DNA of 6,238 nucleotides from Chitinophagaceae bacterium (GCA_947483345.1 CANKNL010000180.1:1-6238), one strand, 5' to 3'; shown: positions 1-6,238, counted from the stretch's first letter. Made by a program: numbers and translations. Notes: generated by a model from the letters alone, not told the origin.

Positions 1-2831
1 AATGTATTGTGTAAAGTAGAAAAATGGCGCGCAGTGTTAAGCAATGATGCGAGCAGTTCTTTATTTTTTATTATTTCCTGTATCTCCATAATTTTTTTAA
101 TGTAGTTGTAACAGGTCAAACTCAAATCGTGCTGAAGCGTTAAATCTTTTGTTGTGGTTTTTACCCTGGGGTCCATCTTTACTATAAAAGACTGGTTGTA
201 TATTTTTCCATCAACCACTAATCTGGCTGTGTATGAACCCGGCATTACCCAGGGCGATGTAGGATCGGGAGCGGTGTTAAAGGGCGTTGCAGAAATGGGA
301 TAAGCAGGCGGAACATTCAGCGGCTGGTAATGCATATCCCACATAAAACGATGAGCGCCTGCTTTGGCTGAAAGTAGCTGCTGTGGCCTTATCCAGTAGG
401 GCGGAACATTGTTGTCGGGTACTTTATACATTGTATCGGCAGATGTGTATTTGCGGATGAGGATTCCTTTGCTGTCAATAATTTCCAATTGAACATGGGC
501 AGCACTGCTACCCAAATAATAATTGATGATGGCGCCATCGGGTGGGTTTTGTCCGGCGGGTTCATCAGGTGGTACCGGTGTATCGGGATACATGCTCCAC
601 CTTACACGATATGTATTTTGTGGTTTAAATAAAATGGCAGGTTGGTTCAGCAGTTGATTATACATTTGACGCAGCGGTGTAATATCATCCAGTATCCAAA
701 AACTGCGTCCATGCGTACCAATTACCAGGTCATCATCTTTAATAACTAAATCCCTGATGGATGTGGCCGGCATGTTTAATCTTAAGCTTTGCCAGTTAGC
801 GCCGTCATCAAAAGAAACATACACGGCTCTTTCGCTACCGGCAAATAATAATCCTTTTCTCAGGGGATCTTCTTTAACCACATTGATGGGGTCATTGGGT
901 AAACCGTTTACAATTTCGGTCCATGACTTTCCGCCATCGGTTGTTTTATAAATATGCGGATGCATATCATCTAACCGTATACTGTTAACTGCTGCATAAG
1001 CGGTGTTGGCATTGGTATGACTGGCATCCATCAGGGAAATCTTGCTCCAGCTTGGGATAGAAGGAGGCGTAACATTAGTCCATGTTTTACCACCGTTTTT
1101 GGTTACCTGTATCAATCCGTCATCGGTACCGCACCAGATGGTATTGATATCAACATAGGAAGGGGCAACCGTATAGATCAGGCCACGCCTGGGCATTTTC
1201 TTCATGTCTTCTTTTGTATAAATACCAACTGCTGCCGGTATATCCCAGCTTTCTCTGCTCAGATCGGGACTGATGATATCCCATTTATTGCCGCCATCCA
1301 ATGTTTTAAACAACACATTGCCGGCATAGTACAAAGTTTTTTTATCAATGGGATTAAACAATACCGGTGCTGTTCTTATAAAACGGTACTTGCCACTTCG
1401 CACTGCTTCTGGTGAAATATTTTGCGTTTGTCCGTTACGTTTATCATACCGCGTGATTTTTCCGCCGTATACGATGTTTGGATTCAGCGGGTCGGCCACC
1501 ACATAACCATATTCTTCTGCTGCAACGGGGTGCCATTCACGATAACCGATCTGTCCGTCGTTGCCCCTCGATGCAATGCCCACGCTGCCGCTTTCCTGCT
1601 GGCCGCTATACACATTGTAGGGAAAATCATTGTCGGCACTTACGTGATAAAACTGTGCTGTGGGCTGGTTGTACCAGGATGAAAAAGTTTCACCGCCATT
1701 AACAGTAATAACAGCGCCCTGGTCGCTGGCGATCAACATCACATTTGTATTATCGGGATTGATCCAGATGCGGTGGTAATCATCGCCACCTGGTGCGCCT
1801 CTGAATGCAGCCCATGTTTTTCCGCCATCCATACTCTTCCAGGCAACCACGTTAGCACTGTAAACAATATCTGCATTCTTAGGATCTACTTTTACTTCAG
1901 CAAAATCACTACCTCTTCCCCAAAAGCGTTCATCCGCATTTATGTTTGTCCAGGTTTCTCCGGCATCATCGCTGCGGTAAATGCCACCAAGTTTTCCGGC
2001 ATCAACCGTGGCATACAACCGGTTGCTGTTGGATGGGGCTATACAAAAACCAATACGGCCCAAACCCTGTTCGGGTGTGGGTAAACCGGATAGTAATTTT
2101 TTCCAGGTGCTGCCACCATCGGTACTTTTATACAGGCCGCTTTCTTTTCCGTTCCAGGCTCCGTTTTCCCAGGGCCCTAACCGTGCTGCCCACAGATCGG
2201 CATAAATAATTTGGCTGTTATTGGGGTCGATGGTAACCTGGATGGCACCGGTATTTTCATCTTTGTATAAAACACGTTCCCAGTTTTTGCCGCCATCAAC
2301 CGTTCTGTACACACCTCGTTCTTCATTAGCGCCGTAAGGATGACCGAGTGCCGCTGCAAAAACACGGTTCTCATTTTTTGGGTCAATGGCAAGGCCGCCA
2401 ATTTGTTGTGCATTTTTTAATCCGGTATTTATCCATGTTTTTCCGGCATCTGTTGATTTGTAAATGCCATCACCCACACTCAGGTCTGGCCGCTGTAAAC
2501 CTTCGCCACTGCCAACATAAATGATATTGGGGTTTGATGGAGAAACAACCACATCGCCAATGCTGCCTGTGGGCTGGTCATCAAAAATGGGCTGCCAGGT
2601 GCGGCCAAAATCAGTTGTTTTCCAAACGCCGCCGTTGTTTACGCCGATATAAAAAACATTGGGCTGAGAGGGAACGCCCACGGCGCCAACGGTTCTTCCG
2701 CCACGGTGCGGACCAATGCAGCGCCATTGCATGGCACTATAATATTTTGCATCGAAGGTTTGTGCAATAGCATTGACTGATTGCAGGATAAAAATGGCAG
2801 TCACAATTTTTATCATCAAAGATGATCTCAT
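1..2831 (-). CDS. Secreted VPS10/sortilin-like BNR (Asp-box) repeat protein, C-terminus cut by the window edge
   Basis: The frame is open from an ATG at 2831 to the left edge, giving 943 codons with no stop. Residues 1-23 form a signal peptide: a short basic start, a hydrophobic core, and an A-I-A site before Gln24, so the protein is exported. Eleven Asp-box motifs of the form S/T-x-D/N-x-G-x-x-W/F end near residues 79, 133, 184, 243, 294, 340, 383, 517, 584, 637 and 680, which indicates beta-propeller blades. A GTHGRSFWILDD segment (about 705-716) closes the propeller region. Further on are an FMWDMHY stretch (about 829-835) and a VKMDPRVK segment near the visible end, both typical of large Bacteroidota proteins annotated as VPS10 domain or 'glycosyl hydrolase BNR repeat'. 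From memory these are about 1000-1100 residues, so roughly 60-150 residues are missing. Sialidase-type catalytic residues are not evident, so enzymatic activity should not be assumed. An in-frame ATG at codon 6 is a possible alternative start. It may be co-transcribed with the transporter upstream. The family call is firm; the function is unknown. Confidence 0.9.
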   Translation of the reverse strand, partial: MRSSLMIKIVTAIFILQSVNAIAQTFDAKYYSAMQWRCIGPHRGGRTVGAVGVPSQPNVFYIGVNNGGVWKTTDFGRTWQPIFDDQPTGSIGDVVVSPSNPNIIYVGSGEGLQRPDLSVGDGIYKSTDAGKTWINTGLKNAQQIGGLAIDPKNENRVFAAALGHPYGANEERGVYRTVDGGKNWERVLYKDENTGAIQVTIDPNNSQIIYADLWAARLGPWENGAWNGKESGLYKSTDGGSTWKKLLSGLPTPEQGLGRIGFCIAPSNSNRLYATVDAGKLGGIYRSDDAGETWTNINADERFWGRGSDFAEVKVDPKNADIVYSANVVAWKSMDGGKTWAAFRGAPGGDDYHRIWINPDNTNVMLIASDQGAVITVNGGETFSSWYNQPTAQFYHVSADNDFPYNVYSGQQESGSVGIASRGNDGQIGYREWHPVAAEEYGYVVADPLNPNIVYGGKITRYDKRNGQTQNISPEAVRSGKYRFIRTAPVLFNPIDKKTLYYAGNVLFKTLDGGNKWDIISPDLSRESWDIPAAVGIYTKEDMKKMPRRGLIYTVAPSYVDINTIWCGTDDGLIQVTKNGGKTWTNVTPPSIPSWSKISLMDASHTNANTAYAAVNSIRLDDMHPHIYKTTDGGKSWTEIVNGLPNDPINVVKEDPLRKGLLFAGSERAVYVSFDDGANWQSLRLNMPATSIRDLVIKDDDLVIGTHGRSFWILDDITPLRQMYNQLLNQPAILFKPQNTYRVRWSMYPDTPVPPDEPAGQNPPDGAIINYYLGSSAAHVQLEIIDSKGILIRKYTSADTMYKVPDNNVPPYWIRPQQLLSAKAGAHRFMWDMHYQPLNVPPAYPISATPFNTAPDPTSPWVMPGSYTARLVVDGKIYNQSFIVKMDPRVKTTTKDLTLQHDLSLTCYNYIKKIMEIQEIIKNKELLASLLNTARHFSTLHNT
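792..2618 (-). repeat. Array of eleven Asp-box (BNR) motifs in the VPS10-like protein
   Basis: This span runs from the first to the last recognisable Asp box. In protein order the eight-residue cores are TTDFGRTW, STDAGKTW, TVDGGKNW, STDGGSTW, SDDAGETW, SMDGGKTW, TVNGGETF, TLDGGNKW, TKNGGKTW, TTDGGKSW and SFDDGANW. Spacing is mostly 43-67 residues, matching one motif per propeller blade, with a single 134-residue gap between the seventh and eighth. That gap suggests two propeller units, or blades that have lost the motif. Asp boxes are structural turns and do not themselves define a catalytic site. Confidence 0.9.
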
Positions 2832-2916
2832 AATGGATGGTGTTAGGTGATTTGAAATTACAAATAAAGCAAGACAATGGCCACTCCGTATTTTTGAGGT
2901 GTTAAGAAAAGCGTCA
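2832..2916. other. Short intergenic gap between the transporter and the BNR gene
   Basis: These 85 bp separate the transporter stop codon from the BNR-protein start. I found no strong stem followed by a T-run, so transcription from the transporter could read through into the BNR gene. On the minus strand an A/T-rich TTTATTTG (2861-2868) resembles the Bacteroidota -7 box with one mismatch, but no matching -33 element sits at the right distance. No Shine-Dalgarno sequence precedes the BNR start, which is usual in this phylum. Confidence 0.4.
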
Positions 2917-4377
2917 TTACATCAGCCGCATGATCATCGGTTGCAGCAACCAACAAAAGAGTGTGATTAAAATAATGCAGATGATATTGAGTACAAACCC
3001 GGCCTTAACCATGTCTTTTATTTTAATATAGCCACTCGCAAAAACAATGGCATTGGGCGGTGTGCCCATGGGTAACATACTGGCACAGCTGGCACCCAGC
3101 GTCATGGGTATACCCAACAAAAGCGGATCCATATGCAGTGCCACAGCAACAGATGAAATAACCGGCGCCATCACAATAACCTGTGCCACATTACTCATCA
3201 CTTCGCTTAAGAAAACAGAAATGCTGGTAACAATGAGTATCATCAGAAAAATATTATCCGTGGCATAAGAAGCGATATAGGTGCCCAATTGATCCATCAG
3301 TTTTACATCTTCCAAAGCTTTTGCCAAGGCAATACCTCCGCCAAATAACAATAAAATACCCCAGGCCATTTTGCCGGTGTCTGGCCAGTCGAGTAAACGT
3401 TCTTCCCTGAGCGTTTTTTTATTTCCGGAAGGGATGATGAATAAAGTAATGGCACCAATCATAGCAATAATGGTATCATCAAGCACGATCATTTTTTGTA
3501 GGCTGTTGATCAAATCTTTAGTGATCCATAAAAAAACAGTTCCAATAAAAACAAACAGTACTCTTTTTTCGGGAACAGATAATTGGCCAAGGGCTTTTAA
3601 TTCGGTCTTGATAAAACTCTTTCCTTCAGCACTGTGTTTTATTTTATTGGGGAATAGGAATTTTACCAGCACCCAATACAACATGAACAATAATATGATG
3701 GTTAATGGTGTAAACACAATCATCCAATCGGTAAAGCCAATGGTATAACTGAATTTTTCCTGTATATAATTTACATAGGCCACATTGGGGGGCGTGCCAA
3801 TGATGGTACCCAATGCAAAGTTGGATGCATAGGCGATGCTGAGCATGAGCACCAGCGAGAAATTTTTAATGCCGGTGCTTTCTTTATTGTGCGTGGCAAT
3901 CACATGAATCACCGACATGGCAATGGGAAACATCATCATGGTGGTAGCGGTATTGCTCAGCCACATGCTTAAAAAACCGGTGGCAATAATAAATCCCAAA
4001 ATGATGCGGTTGCCATTGGTGCCGGTAATATTGATAATGCCCAGGGCAATGCGTTTATGCAGGTTCCATTTTTCGATGGCGATACCGATGAAAAAGCCGC
4101 CCATAAAGAGAAAGATGATGGAATCTGAATAGGATTTGGTTACTTCTTTAAGCGAGCTGATGTTGAGCAATGGAAACAAAACGATTGGTACCAGTGCCAC
4201 CACCGCCAGAGGCATGGCATCTAATACCCACCAGCTGATCATCAATGCCGCAATTGATAAAACCAGTTTTGCTTTAACCGCCAATCCCAGTGGATTCACC
4301 AAAAGGAAAAACAAACAAAACAATAAGCCGGTGATTAAAGCCGCTTCTTTTTTATATTTTTTAAAGAATTCTTTCAT
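2917..4377 (-). CDS. DASS/SLC13-family sodium-coupled anion (di/tricarboxylate-type) transporter
   Basis: This 486-residue inner-membrane protein has a lysine-rich cytoplasmic N-terminus (residues 1-11) and about a dozen hydrophobic segments, including roughly 13-30, 35-72, 87-101, 124-162, 173-192, 218-241, 272-288, 302-316, 337-352, 373-415 and 459-478. The internal two-fold pattern of the family is visible. The first half carries S-N-T (141-143) and later G-T-P-P-N (194-198). The second half carries S-N-V (395-397) and G-T-P-P-N-A (438-443). In characterised members such as VcINDY the SNT motifs bind substrate carboxylate and sodium. The second motif here has Val in place of Thr. The family moves succinate, malate, fumarate, citrate or sulfate with sodium; the substrate cannot be fixed from sequence. 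Length is normal. It diverges from the AhpD-like gene and precedes the BNR gene on the same strand. The ATG at 4377 is chosen because it directly precedes the lysine-rich leader and first membrane segment; no Shine-Dalgarno is present. Confidence 0.9.
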   Translation of the reverse strand: MKEFFKKYKKEAALITGLLFCLFFLLVNPLGLAVKAKLVLSIAALMISWWVLDAMPLAVVALVPIVLFPLLNISSLKEVTKSYSDSIIFLFMGGFFIGIAIEKWNLHKRIALGIINITGTNGNRIILGFIIATGFLSMWLSNTATTMMMFPIAMSVIHVIATHNKESTGIKNFSLVLMLSIAYASNFALGTIIGTPPNVAYVNYIQEKFSYTIGFTDWMIVFTPLTIILLFMLYWVLVKFLFPNKIKHSAEGKSFIKTELKALGQLSVPEKRVLFVFIGTVFLWITKDLINSLQKMIVLDDTIIAMIGAITLFIIPSGNKKTLREERLLDWPDTGKMAWGILLLFGGGIALAKALEDVKLMDQLGTYIASYATDNIFLMILIVTSISVFLSEVMSNVAQVIVMAPVISSVAVALHMDPLLLGIPMTLGASCASMLPMGTPPNAIVFASGYIKIKDMVKAGFVLNIICIILITLFCWLLQPMIMRLM

Positions 4378-4387
4378 GCAGTTAAGT

Positions 4388-4413
4388 AAACTGTTTCCAA
4401 TTTAAAACAGTTT
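4388..4413. promoter_or_regulatory. 9-bp inverted repeat in the divergent intergenic region, candidate operator or leader hairpin
   Basis: AAACTGTTT (4388-4396) and its exact reverse complement AAACAGTTT (4405-4413) are separated by 8 bp. Each arm is also nearly palindromic on its own (AAAC-N-GTTT), so the pair reads as two similar sites with centres 17 bp apart. The right arm overlaps the likely -33 region of the AhpD-like gene. On the other strand the repeat ends 10 bp before the transporter ATG. It could bind a repressor controlling both genes or form a hairpin at the transporter ribosome entry site. The base matches are certain; the function is inferred. Confidence 0.45.
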
Positions 4414-4444
4414 CATCAATAAATTCATGCAGACTATAACTTTG
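4411..4444 (+). promoter_or_regulatory. Bacteroidota-type promoter of the AhpD-like gene
   Basis: TAACTTTG (4437-4444) is an exact match to the TAnnTTTG -7 box used by the primary sigma factor of Bacteroidota. TTTC (4411-4414) lies 22 bp upstream, differing from the TTTG -33 box at one base. Transcription would start near 4450, giving a leader of about 15-17 nt before the ATG at 4467. The same arrangement, with the same 22-bp spacer, occurs before korB. Confidence 0.6.
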
Positions 4445-4466
4445 TATTTCATAAAACATAAAGCAT

Positions 4467-4814
4467 ATGAGCAACTTAGTAAAAGAATTCAACGACTACC
4501 GAACCAAAATGAACGAGGTGATTTTAAGTAAAGACAATCTTGTTATCAAACGGCTTTGGAATCTTGATACCAACACCTATGCCGAAGGGGCATTAGACGT
4601 AAAAACCAAAGAACTGCTGGGCCTTGTTGCATCTATGGTTTTGCGTTGTGATGATTGCATTAAATACCATTTGGGCAAATCGCAGGAACTGGGTATTACC
4701 ACCGAGCAGATGTATGAATTATTTGCCGTGGCCAATATGGTTGGCGGAACGATTGTTATCCCACACACCAGGCGGGCAGCGGAATACTGGGAGGAATTAA
4801 AGGGAAATGATTAA
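4467..4814 (+). CDS. AhpD-like / carboxymuconolactone decarboxylase-fold protein with CxxC motif
   Basis: This small soluble cytoplasmic protein of 115 residues belongs to the CMD/AhpD superfamily. The segment around residues 45-70 carries the family signature: Glu49, then Cys61-x-x-Cys64 and His68, followed by a helix with G-I-T-x-E-Q (76-81) and a C-terminal segment with G-G-T and R-R-A (93-104). In AhpD the equivalent Glu, CxxC and His form the thiol peroxidase/disulfide relay centre, so a thiol-redox role is plausible. True carboxymuconolactone decarboxylases lack this CxxC, so decarboxylase activity is unlikely. Size is typical for single-domain members. The gene lies 57 bp upstream of korB on the same strand and diverges from the transporter. 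The start is preceded by an A-rich leader and an exact TAnnTTTG box. The natural partner is unknown. Confidence 0.88.
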   Translation: MSNLVKEFNDYRTKMNEVILSKDNLVIKRLWNLDTNTYAEGALDVKTKELLGLVASMVLRCDDCIKYHLGKSQELGITTEQMYELFAVANMVGGTIVIPHTRRAAEYWEELKGND

Positions 4815-4818
4815 TATC

Positions 4819-4852
4819 ATTGCTCAGCGAGCGCTAATTTTGATTAACTTTA
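4819..4852 (+). promoter_or_regulatory. Probable korB promoter (Bacteroidota -33/-7 type)
   Basis: TAACTTTA (4845-4852) matches TAnnTTTG at all but the last base, and ATTG (4819-4822) lies 22 bp upstream in place of the TTTG -33 box. The predicted start near 4858 would leave a leader of about 14 nt. This allows korB to be transcribed separately from the AhpD-like gene; read-through from that gene also remains possible because no terminator is visible in the 57-bp gap. Confidence 0.45.
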
Positions 4853-4871
4853 TGGCTTAATCCAAATAATT

Positions 4872-5906
4872 ATGAGTGAAATATTGACAACAGCGGCTCC
4901 ACTTACCGCAAAAGATTTTGTAACCGATCAGGAAGTTCGCTGGTGTCCCGGTTGCGGAGATTATTCGATCCTGGCACAGGTACAAAAGATCATGCCTACA
5001 CTGGGTATTCCAAAAGAAAATATTGTAATTGTTAGCGGAATTGGCTGTAGTAGCCGTTTTCCATATTATATGAACACCTATGGCATGCACAGTATTCATG
5101 GTCGTGGAACTGCAATAGCCAGTGGCTTAAAAGCGGCCAGGCCCGAACTTAGTGTGTGGATTGTAACCGGTGATGGCGATGGTTTGAGCATTGGCGGTAA
5201 TCATACCATCCATTTATTGCGCAGAAATTTTGATGTTAATATTTTATTGTTTAATAACCAGATCTATGGTTTAACCAAAGGGCAATATTCCCCAACTTCC
5301 GAAGAGCATAAGGTAACCAAAAGCTCTCCTTTTGGCAGTATTGATCATCCGTTTAATCCGCTGGCATTGGCCATGGGTGCCGAGGCTAGTTTTATTGCCC
5401 GTACAATGGACAGGGATCCAAAGCATTTGCAGGCGATGCTGCTACGCTCACAGGCTCATAAAGGGGCTTCTTTTTTAGAAATTTATCAAAACTGCAATAT
5501 TTTTAATGATGGTGCATTTGAAATATTTACTGAGAAAAAAACCAAGCCTGATGAAGTTTTATTTCTAGAACAGGGCAAACCATTGGTATTTGGTGCCAGT
5601 CAGAATAAGGGCATCAAGTTAGAAGGATTTAAACCAGTGATCGTGGATCTGGCTGAAGGCGCCAGCACAGATGATTTATGGAAGCATGATGAACGGGATT
5701 TTTATAAGGCACAGATATTAATTCGGATGTTTGATGATCCTAAACTGGCCGGGCATTTGCCACGTCCTTTTGGCGTTTTTTATGAAACCGAAAGAGCCTG
5801 CTACGAAGACAGCATGACCATGCAGATAGCCGAAGTAATTGCCAAAAAAGGAAATGGCGATTTAGATAAATTATTAAAAGGGAACGAAACCTGGGAGATT
5901 ATTTAG
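4872..5906 (+). CDS. korB: 2-oxoacid:ferredoxin oxidoreductase beta subunit, probably 2-oxoglutarate type (KorB)
   Basis: This 344-residue cytoplasmic protein is the thiamine-diphosphate and iron-sulfur subunit of a 2-oxoacid:ferredoxin oxidoreductase. With an alpha/gamma partner it interconverts 2-oxoglutarate plus CoA and succinyl-CoA plus CO2 while reducing ferredoxin. The start of the fold shows C-P-G-C-G (25-29), then G-C-S-S-R (58-62). Cys25, Cys28, Cys59 and Cys208 have nearly the spacing of the four [4Fe-4S] ligands in characterised beta subunits. The thiamine-diphosphate/Mg site is G-D-G-D-G (100-104) ending in N-N (128-129), followed by I-Y-G-L-T-K-G-Q (131-138). Full length, about 340 residues, is as expected, and all key residues are present. 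The 2-oxoglutarate assignment rests on overall resemblance to KorB proteins; pyruvate or branched-chain acids are less likely but not excluded. No alpha subunit gene lies next to it, which is unusual. The ATG at 4872 follows an A/T-rich leader and a promoter-like element. Confidence 0.92.
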   Translation: MSEILTTAAPLTAKDFVTDQEVRWCPGCGDYSILAQVQKIMPTLGIPKENIVIVSGIGCSSRFPYYMNTYGMHSIHGRGTAIASGLKAARPELSVWIVTGDGDGLSIGGNHTIHLLRRNFDVNILLFNNQIYGLTKGQYSPTSEEHKVTKSSPFGSIDHPFNPLALAMGAEASFIARTMDRDPKHLQAMLLRSQAHKGASFLEIYQNCNIFNDGAFEIFTEKKTKPDEVLFLEQGKPLVFGASQNKGIKLEGFKPVIVDLAEGASTDDLWKHDERDFYKAQILIRMFDDPKLAGHLPRPFGVFYETERACYEDSMTMQIAEVIAKKGNGDLDKLLKGNETWEII

Positions 5907-5941
5907 GCCCGGCCCCTATTGAACTTCGGTCGTTACCTTTT

Positions 5942-6094
5942 CAGGGAACCCCAGTGGGGGAGGAAGTTTAGAAGATAGAGCGAAGATTATGTTTTATAAA
6001 ATTAAAAGAGCCATCATTTTTTGATGGCTCTTTTGTTTAAAAAATTTATTGAGTTTTCGCTTTAATCTTCCAGTTCCCTCTTCAGGGGTTCCTG
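5942..6094. repeat. Two diverged inverted copies of a C/G-rich intergenic motif flanking the terminator
   Basis: The left copy (5942-5968) begins CAGGGAACCCC, followed by a GGGGG run and GGAAGTT. The right copy (about 6070-6094), read on the minus strand, begins CAGGAACCCC, followed by a GAGGG run and GAACTGG. The first parts agree apart from one inserted G. Each copy can form a small internal hairpin (CCCC/GGGG and CCCT/AGGG). They may be remnants of a dispersed C/G-rich intergenic repeat, or the arms of a long-range stem that brings the terminator region together. The similarity is visible; its origin is inferred. Confidence 0.4.
6004..6034. terminator. Bidirectional intrinsic terminator between korB and asd
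   Basis: A perfect 13-bp stem (6004-6016 pairing with 6022-6034) encloses a five-T loop. The stem has a GAGCCATC core, with A4 on the left end and T4 on the right end. On the plus strand the T-run is followed by GTTT, and on the minus strand by AATTTTATA, so it can end transcripts of both converging genes. It lies about 98 bp after the korB stop and about 95 bp after the asd stop. Confidence 0.88.
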
Positions 6095-6129
6095 CAAAAG
6101 AACGGGTGTAGCTTATTGGGTTGAGGCCG

Positions 6130-6238
6130 TTACAACATATTCTTTTCCACTAAATACTCCGCAATCTGTATGGCATTGGTAGCAGCGCCCTTGCGCAGGT
6201 TATCGCTCACGATCCAGCAATTTAATGTATTGGGTTGC
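6130..6238 (-). CDS. asd: Aspartate-semialdehyde dehydrogenase, C-terminal 35 codons only
   Basis: The minus-strand frame enters from the right edge and ends at the TAA at 6130-6132. The visible tail contains W-I-V-S-D-N-L-R-K-G-A-A-T-N-A, then I-Q-I-A-E-Y-L. The D-N-x-R-K-G-A-A-x-N-A segment is the highly conserved C-terminal signature of aspartate-semialdehyde dehydrogenase, the NADPH enzyme that reduces L-aspartyl-4-phosphate on the route to lysine/diaminopimelate, threonine and methionine. The catalytic Cys and NADP-binding domain lie outside the window. The related N-acetyl-glutamyl-phosphate reductase lacks this exact tail. It converges on korB and shares its terminator. Confidence 0.88.
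   Translation of the reverse strand, partial: QPNTLNCWIVSDNLRKGAATNAIQIAEYLVEKNML

Larger units (their letters stand above)
5907..6129. other. Non-coding stretch between convergent korB and asd
   Basis: These 223 bp contain no credible reading frame on either strand. They hold a strong stem-loop terminator in the middle and, on each side of it, a C/G-rich motif in opposite orientation. The remainder shows no feature I can name. Confidence 0.6.

Noticed and set aside
2177..2413. A 78-codon minus-strand frame inside the BNR gene
   Set aside because: It runs in a different frame from the BNR protein, which is intact here and shows clear Asp-box motifs across the same bases.
757..2770. Several plus-strand open frames of 64-132 codons (such as 1017-1415, 1422-1682 and 1773-2084)
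   Set aside because: They overlap the continuous minus-strand BNR frame, overlap one another and resemble no known protein family. They are frame shadows of the Asp-box gene.
2861..2868. Possible minus-strand promoter box TTTATTTG before the BNR gene
   Set aside because: It has one mismatch to TAnnTTTG and no -33-like element at 17-23 bp, so it is not strong enough in an A/T-rich gap to annotate as a promoter.
3047..4405. Plus-strand frames opposite the transporter (3047-3268, 3371-3748, 3917-4132, 4136-4405)
   Set aside because: They are methionine- and hydrophobic-rich antisense images of the transporter, whose own frame carries all the family motifs.
4453..4460. Possible minus-strand -7 box TATGTTTT for the transporter
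   Set aside because: No TTG-type -33 element occurs at a suitable distance; the transporter promoter remains unidentified.
4577..5099. Minus-strand frames opposite the AhpD-like gene and korB (4577-4768 and 4857-5099)
   Set aside because: They lie antisense to genes with conserved CxxC and thiamine-diphosphate motifs and have no recognisable features.
1..6238. CRISPR array, tRNA, insertion sequence or phage genes
   Set aside because: No regularly spaced direct repeats, no cloverleaf-like sequence, and no transposase or integrase-like coding region were seen; the window is almost fully explained by five ordinary genes.

Overview
The window looks like chromosomal DNA from a member of the Bacteroidota, most likely a Chitinophagales/Chitinophagaceae-type bacterium. 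That placement is inferred from protein style and regulatory signals: a large secreted BNR/Asp-box protein of the kind common in this phylum, a stand-alone KorB-type ferredoxin oxidoreductase subunit, start codons preceded by A/T-rich leaders without Shine-Dalgarno sequences, and promoter-like TAnnTTTG boxes. No rRNA, tRNA, CRISPR array, phage gene or insertion sequence was seen.

Layout. Bases 1-2831 (minus strand) hold one uninterrupted reading frame of 943 visible codons. It encodes a secreted VPS10/sortilin-like protein with at least eleven Asp-box (BNR) repeats, and its C-terminus lies beyond the left edge. I translated it codon by codon and found no stop or frameshift. After an 85-bp gap comes a DASS/SLC13-family sodium-coupled anion transporter (2917-4377, minus), which may be co-transcribed with the BNR gene. 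An 89-bp divergent intergenic region (4378-4466) follows, with a clear Bacteroidota-type promoter and an inverted repeat. On the plus strand lie a small AhpD-like/carboxymuconolactone-decarboxylase-fold protein with a CxxC motif (4467-4814) and the beta subunit of a 2-oxoacid:ferredoxin oxidoreductase (4872-5906), probably KorB. A 223-bp non-coding stretch separates korB from the next gene. It contains a perfect 13-bp stem terminator flanked by two diverged inverted copies of a C/G-rich motif. The right edge carries the last 35 codons of aspartate-semialdehyde dehydrogenase (asd, minus), which converges on korB.

How the genes fit together. The transporter (likely di- or tricarboxylate uptake), KorB (2-oxoglutarate/succinyl-CoA chemistry with ferredoxin) and a thiol-active AhpD-like protein could be linked in central carbon and redox metabolism, but only gene proximity supports this. 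The alpha/gamma partner of KorB is not in the window on either side. I see no convincing undescribed system. The points most worth a second look are the separated korB, its pairing with the AhpD-like gene, matched promoter elements before both plus-strand genes, and the inverted repeat between the divergent genes.
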